Assembly (NCBI GenBank): GCA_903876765.1
Contig: CAIRBH010000022.1
Coordinates: forward strand, 26,630 to 90,629
DNA length: 64,000 nt
Reading direction: 5' to 3'
Origin: an uncultured Pseudomonadota bacterium
GTDB taxonomy: Bacteria; Pseudomonadota; Gammaproteobacteria; Burkholderiales; Methylophilaceae
The notes under the pieces are model-generated. The model searched no databases, was not told where the DNA came from, and was given only the letters and a program-made list of their open reading frames with translations. The position numbers and the translations under genes were made by a program. Below, piece by piece: positions 29,190 to 37,287 of this stretch; the first letter of the stretch is position 1, and each line of letters opens with the position of its first letter.

Positions 29190-30419
29190 TTACGGTAAAG
29201 AATGAAAGCCTTCAACCCTATCTTTAAACTCGCCCGCCATGATTTTTTTAGAATTTTTATCATTACGAAACACGATAGGCTGTGCGACCAATACCGGGTT
29301 TGTTGAGTCTATTATCGCCTGATCTATCAAATGGCGGTGCGGCGATTTACTACACACTGGGTCTGCGGCTTCTGCATCGCCAGATAATAAAAACGCCTGA
29401 CAGCGGCAACCACCTAAGTCATTTTCTTTTTCAGAGCAGCTGCGACAAGGCTCTTTCATCCAACTATCACCACGGTATTGATTAAAGGCGGGGGATTCCT
29501 GCCAAGCGTAAGCTAAGCCTGTATCGCGCACATTGGGAAACTGCATGTTCGGTAGTGACCGTGCAGAATGGCAAGGCAACACATCGCCATTCGCGGTGAC
29601 TATCATAAACACCTCACCCCAGCCATTCATACATTTTTTGGGACGATCAGAAAAGTAGTCTGGCACCACGAAAAAAATCTTCATTTTATTGTCAGGATTA
29701 GCCCTAAACTCGTTAGTAATGGCCTCAGCCTCATCTACTTGCGCTTTAGTAGGCATCAGCTGACTGCGGTTCACTAATGACCAACCGTAATATTGTGTAT
29801 TTGCTAGCTCGATATAATCAGCACCCAGCGCTTGGGCCATCTCTAATATCTCGCGCATGTGGCCTATGTTATAGCGATGTATCACCACATTAAGCACCAT
29901 GGGGTAACCATGATTTTTAATCATGGCTGCGACTTTTTTCTTCAACTCAAAGGTTTTAGTATTGGTGATGAAATTATTAATTTCTTCAGTAATATCATGC
30001 ATAGAAAGCTGAATATGATCCAAGCCACCTTCTTTAAATGCTTGTATTTTTTTTTCTGTAAGCCCCACCCCAGAGGTAATCAAATTGCTGTAATAACCAA
30101 GCTTTTTAGCTTCTATGACGATGTCTTCAATGTCGTCACGTAGTAGTGGCTCGCCCCCTGATATGCCTAATTGTATGGCACCTAATTTACGTGCGTCGCG
30201 CAATGTTTGTAGCCACTGCTCGGTCGTTAGCTCATTTTGCGTATGTTTATCATAATCAGTGGGGTTGTAACAGAAGGCACAGTGCAATGGGCAACGATAA
30301 GTCACCTCAGCCAATAGCCATAAGGGTTGGGTGTGAGTAAGCGAGGCAGATACGCCATTATTTTGCTGAGCATGCACAGTTTTTTGTACCACAGATTCAC
30401 CTAAAGAGGCTTGTGTCAT
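29190..30419 (-). CDS. pqqE: PqqA peptide cyclase (radical SAM) PqqE
   Basis: A 409-residue radical SAM-SPASM enzyme. The cluster motif CPLHCAFCYNP (CxxxCxxC) lies near residue 44, GISGGEPLL follows, and the C-terminal auxiliary-cluster region contains CMNGW, CHSAR and CRSCSEKENDLGGCRC. It forms the carbon-carbon bond between Glu and Tyr of PqqA, the first step of PQQ formation, and needs PqqD as peptide chaperone. It is the last gene of the cluster, 37 nt after pqqD, with AGGAG upstream of the ATG. Confidence 0.98.
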   Translation of the reverse strand: MTQASLGESVVQKTVHAQQNNGVSASLTHTQPLWLLAEVTYRCPLHCAFCYNPTDYDKHTQNELTTEQWLQTLRDARKLGAIQLGISGGEPLLRDDIEDIVIEAKKLGYYSNLITSGVGLTEKKIQAFKEGGLDHIQLSMHDITEEINNFITNTKTFELKKKVAAMIKNHGYPMVLNVVIHRYNIGHMREILEMAQALGADYIELANTQYYGWSLVNRSQLMPTKAQVDEAEAITNEFRANPDNKMKIFFVVPDYFSDRPKKCMNGWGEVFMIVTANGDVLPCHSARSLPNMQFPNVRDTGLAYAWQESPAFNQYRGDSWMKEPCRSCSEKENDLGGCRCQAFLLSGDAEAADPVCSKSPHRHLIDQAIIDSTNPVLVAQPIVFRNDKNSKKIMAGEFKDRVEGFHSLP

Positions 30420-30456
30420 CTTGCAACTCCTAATTTTTTAAAGATGGCCTAAACCA

Positions 30457-30741
30457 TCAAAGCTTGCGTATCCAGCCTTTACTTAAGGCCAATTCAAACA
30501 TACCAATAATCTCAGACTCAATATTGGCAGCCTCTGGAAAAGTGTCTTTTAAGTCAGCGACAACATCGCTGACCTTAGCTATTCCATCTAGGCGCTTAAT
30601 CACTTCACCCGCCCCACCATGCAGCTTAACCATGCCCTCAGGAAAGAGTATCACATAATTTTGTTGCGCCTCTTCCCACTGAAAACGGTGATGCAGTGCT
30701 AGGGCATAAATATCACTATCTTGTATATTGTTGGCTGTCAT
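30457..30741 (-). CDS. pqqD: PQQ biosynthesis peptide chaperone PqqD
   Basis: A 94-residue RiPP-recognition-element-type protein with the core RFQWEEAQQNYVILFPEGMVKLHGGAGEVIKRLDG and a C-terminal helix. It binds the PqqA leader and presents it to PqqE. It is a separate gene here, not fused to pqqC as in some methylotrophs. It is 8 nt downstream of pqqC. Confidence 0.97.
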   Translation of the reverse strand: MTANNIQDSDIYALALHHRFQWEEAQQNYVILFPEGMVKLHGGAGEVIKRLDGIAKVSDVVADLKDTFPEAANIESEIIGMFELALSKGWIRKL

Positions 30742-30749
30742 GGCGGTTT

Positions 30750-31523
30750 TTAACTTACCTTCATGATGGGCTGACGCAAGTAATCACGGCCTTCCACTTT
30801 AATATCCGCGCTTTGTAACATAATGGCATCGGCCATCACCCATAAAACATTCAGTTTAAACTGCAATATTTCTAGGGCACGCTCTTGTAATGCCCTAGAC
30901 TGTCCAAAATACTCTAGGGTGACGGCTAGGCCTTGTTCAACATCGCGTCTAGCCTGCGTTAAACGATTTTTGAAGTACTGCATACCCTCTTTATTAATCC
31001 AAGGGTACATATCTGGCCAAGAGTCTATGCGTTGTTGGTGAATATGTGGCGCAAATAATTCAGTCAGTGAGGAGCAAACTGACTCTTGCCAAGAGCGTTG
31101 TTTAGCAAAGTTGATATAGGCATCTACCGCAAAAATGGTACCAGGAGCTACTAATTTAAGCGACATCACATCTTCTCGGCTCAAGCCCACCGCAGCGCCT
31201 AGGTGTATCCAAGCTTCTATGCCGCCCTCGCCACCTTCTGTAATTTGGCCACTACCATCATGGTCAAAAATACGTTGTATCCAGCCACGGCGGATTTCTC
31301 TATCTGGGCAATTAGAAAGAATAGCGGCATCTTTCATGGGAATGGCAATTTGATAATAGTAGCGATTAGCCACCCAAGCCTGCATTTGCGCTTGACTGAG
31401 TTTGCCCTCATACATCAACACATGAATAGGATGGTAAATATGGTAGCCCTTGCCTTTTTCGCGCAACTTCGCTTCAAACTCTTCACGTGTCCAAGGTAAC
31501 TGTTTATCTGTCATTGCATTCAT
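30750..31523 (-). CDS. pqqC: Pyrroloquinoline-quinone synthase PqqC
   Basis: A 257-residue helical oxidase. Hallmarks are [32 protein letters not shown] and [34 protein letters not shown]. It catalyses the last step, the cofactor-free eight-electron oxidation and ring closure to PQQ. AGGAGAAG precedes the ATG. It is 9 nt after pqqB. Confidence 0.98.
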   Translation of the reverse strand: MNAMTDKQLPWTREEFEAKLREKGKGYHIYHPIHVLMYEGKLSQAQMQAWVANRYYYQIAIPMKDAAILSNCPDREIRRGWIQRIFDHDGSGQITEGGEGGIEAWIHLGAAVGLSREDVMSLKLVAPGTIFAVDAYINFAKQRSWQESVCSSLTELFAPHIHQQRIDSWPDMYPWINKEGMQYFKNRLTQARRDVEQGLAVTLEYFGQSRALQERALEILQFKLNVLWVMADAIMLQSADIKVEGRDYLRQPIMKVS

Positions 31524-31532
31524 TTGCTTCTC

Positions 31533-32459
31533 CTAAAGGATGATATCCATACCATCAAAGGCTACTTCAATGTGATGTTGATTTAATAGCGCGCGCTCGG
31601 CAGAGTCTTCACGCAAAATAGGATTGGTATTATTGATATGAATCAGAACTTTACGCACATTTTTGTCTAATCCAAATTGATCTAAGTCTTCTATCATGCC
31701 ACCCGGGCCTGACTGTGGATTATGCCCTATGCTACGTGCGGTTTTAGTCATTAAACCCAAATCTATCATCTCGGTATTGGTCCAAAAAGTACCATCTACC
31801 ATAATACAATCCGCTTGATGCATGAGTGCTGGTAAATGCGGCTCAATTTCTGCCAATCCTGGCGAATACCAACATTTTTTACCTGTGCTCATTTCTTCTA
31901 TCAATACGCCTATGGTATCACCTGCTTGCGGGTTATTGCGATGTGGCGAATAAGGCGGAGCGGCACTTTTGAGCGAAACTGAGGTAAATTTAAGATTAGG
32001 AACATTGGCAATGGTGAAACTCGTTTTACCATCTATCGGCACTTGATGGTGGTTAATACCACAATAATGACCTAAGATATTTAAAGCTTGATTACCAGAT
32101 GTTAGGTCGCCATAGACCATATCTGTGCAATAGATTTCACGTTTTACCGTGCCTTCACGCAGCATGTATAAGCCTGTGGTGTGATCGATTTGCGCATCAA
32201 TCAAGACGATGGCCTGAATGCCTGTATCACGAATTGCCCGTGCAGGCTGCAGTGCAGGAAAATCTTGAATTTGCTGTAACACGTCTGGCGAGGCATTAAA
32301 CAGCACCCAATTAATGCCATCACTACTGACGCAAATGGATGACTGGGTACGTTTAGTTGCCTTAATCGTGCCTTTACGCAAGCCATCGCAATTAAAACAA
32401 TTGCAATTCCATTGCGGAAAACCACCCCCAGCACCAGCCCCTAAAACATGTATATGCAT
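31533..32459 (-). CDS. pqqB: PQQ biosynthesis protein PqqB
   Basis: A 308-residue metallo-beta-lactamase-fold protein. MHIHVLGAGAGGGFPQWNCNCFNCDG at the N-terminus is the PqqB hallmark with its zinc-site cysteines, and LIDAQIDHTTGLYMLREG carries the metal ligands. Work on the family assigns it tyrosine-ring hydroxylation of the crosslinked intermediate. It is separated from pqqA by 146 nt containing a terminator hairpin. Confidence 0.97.
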   Translation of the reverse strand: MHIHVLGAGAGGGFPQWNCNCFNCDGLRKGTIKATKRTQSSICVSSDGINWVLFNASPDVLQQIQDFPALQPARAIRDTGIQAIVLIDAQIDHTTGLYMLREGTVKREIYCTDMVYGDLTSGNQALNILGHYCGINHHQVPIDGKTSFTIANVPNLKFTSVSLKSAAPPYSPHRNNPQAGDTIGVLIEEMSTGKKCWYSPGLAEIEPHLPALMHQADCIMVDGTFWTNTEMIDLGLMTKTARSIGHNPQSGPGGMIEDLDQFGLDKNVRKVLIHINNTNPILREDSAERALLNQHHIEVAFDGMDIIL

Positions 32460-32559
32460 ATATTTCTACAATTCTACCAAGTGAATATTTAAAAAAACTT
32501 AAGTTATTAATTGATGACTAAGGCTTAAGTTACAAAACAAGATAGGCTTTTGTGTATAA

Positions 32560-32587
32560 AAAAAGGCTGTCTTACGGCAGCCTTTTT
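32560..32587 (-). terminator. Intrinsic terminator between pqqA and pqqB
   Basis: The stem AAAAAGGCTG/CAGCCTTTTT with an 8-nt loop continues on the - strand into TTTTTTTATACAC. It begins 18 nt after the pqqA stop. It would make most transcripts end after pqqA, giving more precursor than enzyme, with read-through for pqqBCDE. Confidence 0.8.
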
Positions 32588-32605
32588 GATTAGCTCAAAG
32601 GCTAA

Positions 32606-32677
32606 TTATTTATTCATTACGTACATTGTTACTTCAAAGCCAAAACGCATTTCTGTAGCTGCTGGTGTTGTCCACAT
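32606..32677 (-). CDS. pqqA: PQQ precursor peptide PqqA (23 aa)
   Basis: It is too short for the ORF track. The - strand reads MWTTPAATEMRFGFEVTMYVMNK, with the invariant ExxxY core: Glu15 and Tyr19 are the two residues joined by PqqE and turned into PQQ. The MW start and RxGxEVTxY pattern match known PqqA peptides. AAGGA lies 9 nt before the ATG. It heads pqqABCDE. No pqqF-type protease gene is in the window. Confidence 0.97.
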   Translation of the reverse strand: MWTTPAATEMRFGFEVTMYVMNK

Positions 32678-32823
32678 GATAAATTTCCTTTTTAGTAATT
32701 AGTTAAGTTCGCTGCCGCTTCAAAATAAGTGCTACAACGTGAAACGAATAATGCGCCCTATTGCCACTAAGCAACACTGCAAAGTTACTGATTAATCACT
32801 AAGTAAATTCATGATGTCTTAAG

Positions 32824-33894
32824 TTATCTATGTAGCCTGCGCTGACGCACTGCATTGGCCAGCATGGCTAACAAATCAACGGTATCCTGCCAGCCTAGGC
32901 ATGCATCAGTAATAGATTTGCCATAGTCCAATGGGCAGCCAGGCGCATGGTCTTGCCGTCCTTCGTTGAGGTGCGATTCAACCATCACACCAATAATACG
33001 GTTATCACCAGCAGATAATTGGCCTGCCACATCCTTGGCCACTTCTTTTTGTAGTAAATAATTTTTGCTGCTATTACCGTGACTGCAATCTATCATCAAT
33101 ATTGGCGATAAACCCGCCAAAGACAGACTGGTGCAAGCTTCATTGACACTGTCTTTATCATAATTCGGTTTTTTACCACCGCGTAAAATCACGTGGCAGT
33201 CTTCATTGCCCGTTGTTGAAAAAATAGCCGATTGCCCTTCTTTGGTCACAGATAAAAAATGGTGTGGGCTAGAGGCAGTTTTAATTGCATCAATTGCAAC
33301 ACGTACCCCACTATCCGTGCCGTTTTTAAACCCTACTGGGCAGGATAAGCCCGAAGTTAGCTCTCTATGCACTTGTGATTCGGTCGTGCGTGCGCCTATG
33401 GCCCCCCAGCTTACTAAATCGGCGGTATATTGCGGGGTGATCATGTCCAGAAATTCAGCGCCAGCAGGCATCCCTAGCTCATTCACATCTAATAAAAATT
33501 TACGGGCAATTTCCAGCCCTTCATTAATCTGATAACTACCATCCAGATGCGGGTCATTAATCAAGCCTTTCCAGCCGACGGTGGTGCGTGGCTTTTCAAA
33601 ATAAACTCGCATCACAATTAATAAATCGTCTTGTAAGTTTTTACGGGCATCCATTAATAAATTTGCATATTCCAAGCCAGCCTTGGTGTCATGGATGGAA
33701 CATGGCCCGACCACGACCAGCAGACGGTCATCTTGTTGGTGCAAAATACGGTGAATTTCTGCCCGCGTGGCCAGTATATTTTGCGTTGAACTGGCACTTT
33801 CTTTGAGCTTTTCAAGCAGCGCCGAGGGGGTAATTAATGCTTTGACTTCACGGATACGTACATCGTCAGTCGCTAATTTTTGATATCTGCTCAT
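32824..33894 (-). CDS. aroG: 3-deoxy-7-phosphoheptulonate (DAHP) synthase, class I
   Basis: A 356-residue AroF/G/H-type enzyme: LLVVVGPCSIHDTKAGLEYA (phosphate and metal cysteine loop), KPRTTVGWKGLINDPHLDGSY, and PVGFKNGTDSGV. It condenses PEP and erythrose-4-phosphate, the entry to the shikimate pathway. Which aromatic amino acid inhibits it cannot be read with confidence, so the symbol aroG is by general resemblance. It abuts hisC (0-nt gap) in an aromatic/serine gene run. Confidence 0.93.
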   Translation of the reverse strand: MSRYQKLATDDVRIREVKALITPSALLEKLKESASSTQNILATRAEIHRILHQQDDRLLVVVGPCSIHDTKAGLEYANLLMDARKNLQDDLLIVMRVYFEKPRTTVGWKGLINDPHLDGSYQINEGLEIARKFLLDVNELGMPAGAEFLDMITPQYTADLVSWGAIGARTTESQVHRELTSGLSCPVGFKNGTDSGVRVAIDAIKTASSPHHFLSVTKEGQSAIFSTTGNEDCHVILRGGKKPNYDKDSVNEACTSLSLAGLSPILMIDCSHGNSSKNYLLQKEVAKDVAGQLSAGDNRIIGVMVESHLNEGRQDHAPGCPLDYGKSITDACLGWQDTVDLLAMLANAVRQRRLHR

Positions 33895-35016
33895 TTATTG
33901 ATTACTTTTTAATATATTTTCTAGCACTTCTAGAAAGCGTGCATTTTCACTGAATAAACCTATACTGACGCGCAAGTATTCTGGCATTTCGTAATTTGCG
34001 ATGGGGCGCACTATCACGCCATTTTGCAACAGCTTTTGGTTCACTACTGCTGCATCTTCAACCTTAAAGCTAATAAAATTAGCAAATGAAGGAATGTATG
34101 CCAACTCTAACTTATTCAAGCCTTGTGTTAGCTGCATCATGCCAGCTTGGTTTAAGGCATAAGAACGCTCGACGAAGTCCTCATCAGCCAGCGATGCCAC
34201 AGCAGCCGCTTGCGCAATACTATTGACGTTAAATGGTTGACGCACACGATTCATCATATCTGCAATGCAAACGTCACATAATCCAAAACCAACGCGCAAG
34301 CCAGCTAGGCCGTATGCTTTAGAAAAAGTGCGTGAAATAATAAGGTTATTAAACTCGGCCAGCCAATCTATCGCCTGTGATTTATTGGCTGCCGACAAAT
34401 ACTCATCATAGGCTTCATCTAACACCACCAACACTTGCTTGGGCACTTGCTGTAAAAAAGCAAATAACGCCTCTTTACCCAGCAAAGTTCCGGTTGGGTT
34501 GTTAGGGTTAGCCACAAATATCATACGTGTTTTAGCGTTAATAGCAGCTAGCATGGCGGGTAAATCATGACCAAAGTTTTTCGCAGGCACGACTACGCCT
34601 GTTGCACCAGTGGCTTGGGTGACCAAAGCATACACCGCAAAAGCATGTTGCGAATAAATAGCTTCACATCCCGGCGTTAAAAAGGCGCGTGCAGCAAGCT
34701 CTAAAATGTCGTTCGAGCCATTACCAAAGACAATTTGACTCGCTGCAACCTTGAATTTTTGACTAACGGCTGCGCGCAATACAAAACTATTGCCATCTGG
34801 GTAACGCGCGATATCTTGCATGGCGGCTTGTATAGCAAAGTCAGCTTTAGGGCTAATGCCTAGCGGGTTTTCATTCGAGGCAAGTTTAACAATATCATGC
34901 TCTTGTAAGCCCATTTCTCGCGCTAATTCGGCGATAGGCTTGCCACCTTGGTAAGGCGCGATAGCACGAATATATTCAGGCGCTAAATAAGATAAATCAG
35001 AACTGGACATGCTCAT
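33895..35016 (-). CDS. hisC: Histidinol-phosphate aminotransferase
   Basis: A 373-residue fold-type I PLP enzyme: ASNENPLGISP, VANPNNPTGTLL, VVLDEAYDEY and the PLP lysine in IISRTFSKAYGLAGLRVGFG. In this position between pheA and aroG/tyrA-type genes, HisC-like enzymes often also act on aromatic keto acids, so it may serve Phe/Tyr synthesis as well as His. It lies 40 nt downstream of pheA. The start could be either of two close ATGs. Confidence 0.93.
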   Translation of the reverse strand: MSMSSSDLSYLAPEYIRAIAPYQGGKPIAELAREMGLQEHDIVKLASNENPLGISPKADFAIQAAMQDIARYPDGNSFVLRAAVSQKFKVAASQIVFGNGSNDILELAARAFLTPGCEAIYSQHAFAVYALVTQATGATGVVVPAKNFGHDLPAMLAAINAKTRMIFVANPNNPTGTLLGKEALFAFLQQVPKQVLVVLDEAYDEYLSAANKSQAIDWLAEFNNLIISRTFSKAYGLAGLRVGFGLCDVCIADMMNRVRQPFNVNSIAQAAAVASLADEDFVERSYALNQAGMMQLTQGLNKLELAYIPSFANFISFKVEDAAVVNQKLLQNGVIVRPIANYEMPEYLRVSIGLFSENARFLEVLENILKSNQ

Positions 35017-35056
35017 ACAAGAAAAACCTTAAAACTAACGATAAACAGCGTGTGAA

Positions 35057-36139
35057 CTAAATCACAGCAACTGGGTAAGAGCCCAGCACTTTAAGAAAAG
35101 ATGCACGTTGCTGGCACTCATTGAGCGCAGCTGAGACTTTTGCATCAGTTTGATGGCCTTCTATATCGACAAAAAATACATAATCCCACAGCCCTTGCCT
35201 AGATGGGCGAGATTCAAACTTAGTCATACTCACGCCATGTCTTGAAAGCGGCTCTAATAATTGCACCATCGCCCCTGGGATATTTTTAGATGTCATGACG
35301 ATGGAGGTTTTATCATGGCCTGAAGCGGCAACCTCATGACTACCCAGCACTAAAAAGCGTGTGGTATTTTTAGCGTCATCTTCAATATTTTCTGCTAATA
35401 CGTTTAAATCGAATAATTCTGCGGCGCGGCGGCTAGCGATAGCGGCGGCAAAGGTGCCATCGGTTGACACTAAATCATGTATCATTTGCGCCGCACGCGC
35501 ATTGCTAGTCACGGCCTCGCGTTCTGCTTTAGGCAAGGTTTTGCTCAGCCATTCATGACATTGCGCTAAAGATTGCGTGTGCGAAAAAACATGTGAAATT
35601 TGGCTAATATCCGTTTGTTTAGACAACAAACAATGGTGTATAGGCAGAGTAATCTCACCACAAATTTTTAAGGTGCTAGATAACAGCAAATCTAGCGTTA
35701 GACCTATGGCGCCTTCCGTAGAGTTCTCAACTGGCACCACACCATAGTCGACTTGATTAGCCTCAACTGTACGAAAAACCTCGTCGATTGAACCGCAGAC
35801 CAAGGCGATTTTGCCTAAACCAAATTGCTTGAGTGCAGCCTCTTCGCTGTAAGTACCTAGCGGCCCTAAAAAGGCAATAGTCAGTTCTTTTTCTAGCGCC
35901 CGACAGTTAGACATTACAGCACGGAATATATTAGTCACCGCCTCATTAGATAGCGGCCCAAGGTTATTGGCTTGCAGACGGCGCAGCACTTGCGCTTCAC
36001 GCTCAGGCCGATAAATCACCCCATCATCTTTTAAAGCGCCAATTTGGCGCGCAAGACTTGCGCGCTCGTTCACCAGCTTCAATAGCTGCTCATCGATAGC
36101 GTCAATTTTGTCGCGGTGCTGTTTAAGCTGTTCTGACAT
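35057..36139 (-). CDS. pheA: Bifunctional chorismate mutase/prephenate dehydratase (P-protein)
   Basis: At 360 residues it has three parts: an AroQ-type chorismate mutase (1-90; HRDKIDAIDEQLLKLVNERASLARQIG), a prephenate dehydratase core (FLGPLGTYSEEAAL; VPVENSTEGAIGLTLDLL), and a C-terminal ACT domain with the Phe-binding ESRPSRQGLWDYVFFVD. It makes phenylpyruvate from chorismate and is expected to be inhibited by Phe. It is 44 nt after serC. Confidence 0.97.
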   Translation of the reverse strand: MSEQLKQHRDKIDAIDEQLLKLVNERASLARQIGALKDDGVIYRPEREAQVLRRLQANNLGPLSNEAVTNIFRAVMSNCRALEKELTIAFLGPLGTYSEEAALKQFGLGKIALVCGSIDEVFRTVEANQVDYGVVPVENSTEGAIGLTLDLLLSSTLKICGEITLPIHHCLLSKQTDISQISHVFSHTQSLAQCHEWLSKTLPKAEREAVTSNARAAQMIHDLVSTDGTFAAAIASRRAAELFDLNVLAENIEDDAKNTTRFLVLGSHEVAASGHDKTSIVMTSKNIPGAMVQLLEPLSRHGVSMTKFESRPSRQGLWDYVFFVDIEGHQTDAKVSAALNECQQRASFLKVLGSYPVAVI

Positions 36140-36183
36140 ATCTAATCAACCATTCCTAATCAAGCATTTCTAGTCAAGCATTG

Positions 36184-37260
36184 TTAGTGTGTTCGGGCAA
36201 ATTCTTGCATATATAAAACCAATGCTTTTACGCCTGCCATCGGCATAGCGTTATAAATCGAGGCCCGCATGCCACCTACCGCACGATGGCCTTTGAGCTG
36301 CAACAAACCAGCAGCCTCAGCGCCTCGCAAAAAGGCATCGTTCAGGCTCTCATCGCGTAAGAAAAACGGGATATTCATACGTGAACGGTTTTTAATTGCC
36401 ACATGATTGATGTAAAAATCGGTGCTATCTATGTACTCATAGAGTAAGTTTGCTTTGGTAATATTGACTTTTTCTATTGCCTCTACCCCACCTTGCGCCT
36501 GTAGCCATTCAAACACTAGCCCTGCGATATAAATACTATAAGTAGGTGGCGTATTAATCATAGATTGATTATCAGCCTGGGTTTTCCAATTAAATACCGC
36601 AGGCGTCAGGGCAGAAGCCCTATCAAGCAAATCCTCACGAACTATCACAAGGCACAAACCCGCAGGACCAATATTTTTTTGTGCGCCACCATAAATGACC
36701 CCATACTGACTCACGTCTATAGGTCTGGATAGTATGTGCGATGACATATCGGCAACGATAGGCACGCCACTGGTGTTTGGCATATCGACAAACTCTACGC
36801 CGCTCATGGTTTCATTGGTACACAGGTGCAAATAAGCGGCATCTTTGTTTAGCTTCCAGCTAGAAAAATCTGGCACTGCTCTATATTGGTCGTTTTCGCT
36901 ACTCGCCACTACATTAATTTTGCCATAGGCGCTTGCGTCATCTACACTGCGCTTACTCCAACCACCCGTAATCGCATAGTCAGCAGATTTACCCGCTAGC
37001 AAATTCAATGGAATCATAGCGTTTTGGGCAATGGCCCCGCCTTGCAAAAACAATACTTTGTAATCGTTAGGTATATGCAACAATGAGCGAAAATCAGCTT
37101 CAGCTTTAGCCAAAATACTCATGAATTCTTTGCCGCGATGCGACATTTCCATGACGCTCATGCCACAGCCATGCCAATCTAGCATTTCAGCCTGTGCACG
37201 GGCTAATACTGGCTGAGGCAATACTGCTGGCCCTGCAGAGAAGTTAAAAATATGTTTCAT
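36184..37260 (-). CDS. serC: Phosphoserine aminotransferase
   Basis: A 358-residue fold-type I PLP enzyme. It opens with FNFSAGPAVLPQPVLARAQAEMLDWHGCGMSVMEMSHRGKEF, and the PLP lysine is in YGGAQKNIGPAGLCLVIVRE. It makes phosphoserine in the serine pathway and also serves pyridoxal phosphate synthesis. It is 27 nt downstream of gyrA, the common gyrA-serC-pheA-hisC order. Confidence 0.97.
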   Translation of the reverse strand: MKHIFNFSAGPAVLPQPVLARAQAEMLDWHGCGMSVMEMSHRGKEFMSILAKAEADFRSLLHIPNDYKVLFLQGGAIAQNAMIPLNLLAGKSADYAITGGWSKRSVDDASAYGKINVVASSENDQYRAVPDFSSWKLNKDAAYLHLCTNETMSGVEFVDMPNTSGVPIVADMSSHILSRPIDVSQYGVIYGGAQKNIGPAGLCLVIVREDLLDRASALTPAVFNWKTQADNQSMINTPPTYSIYIAGLVFEWLQAQGGVEAIEKVNITKANLLYEYIDSTDFYINHVAIKNRSRMNIPFFLRDESLNDAFLRGAEAAGLLQLKGHRAVGGMRASIYNAMPMAGVKALVLYMQEFARTH

Positions 37261-37287
37261 AAGTAATAATTCTTTTCTAATTAAAAC

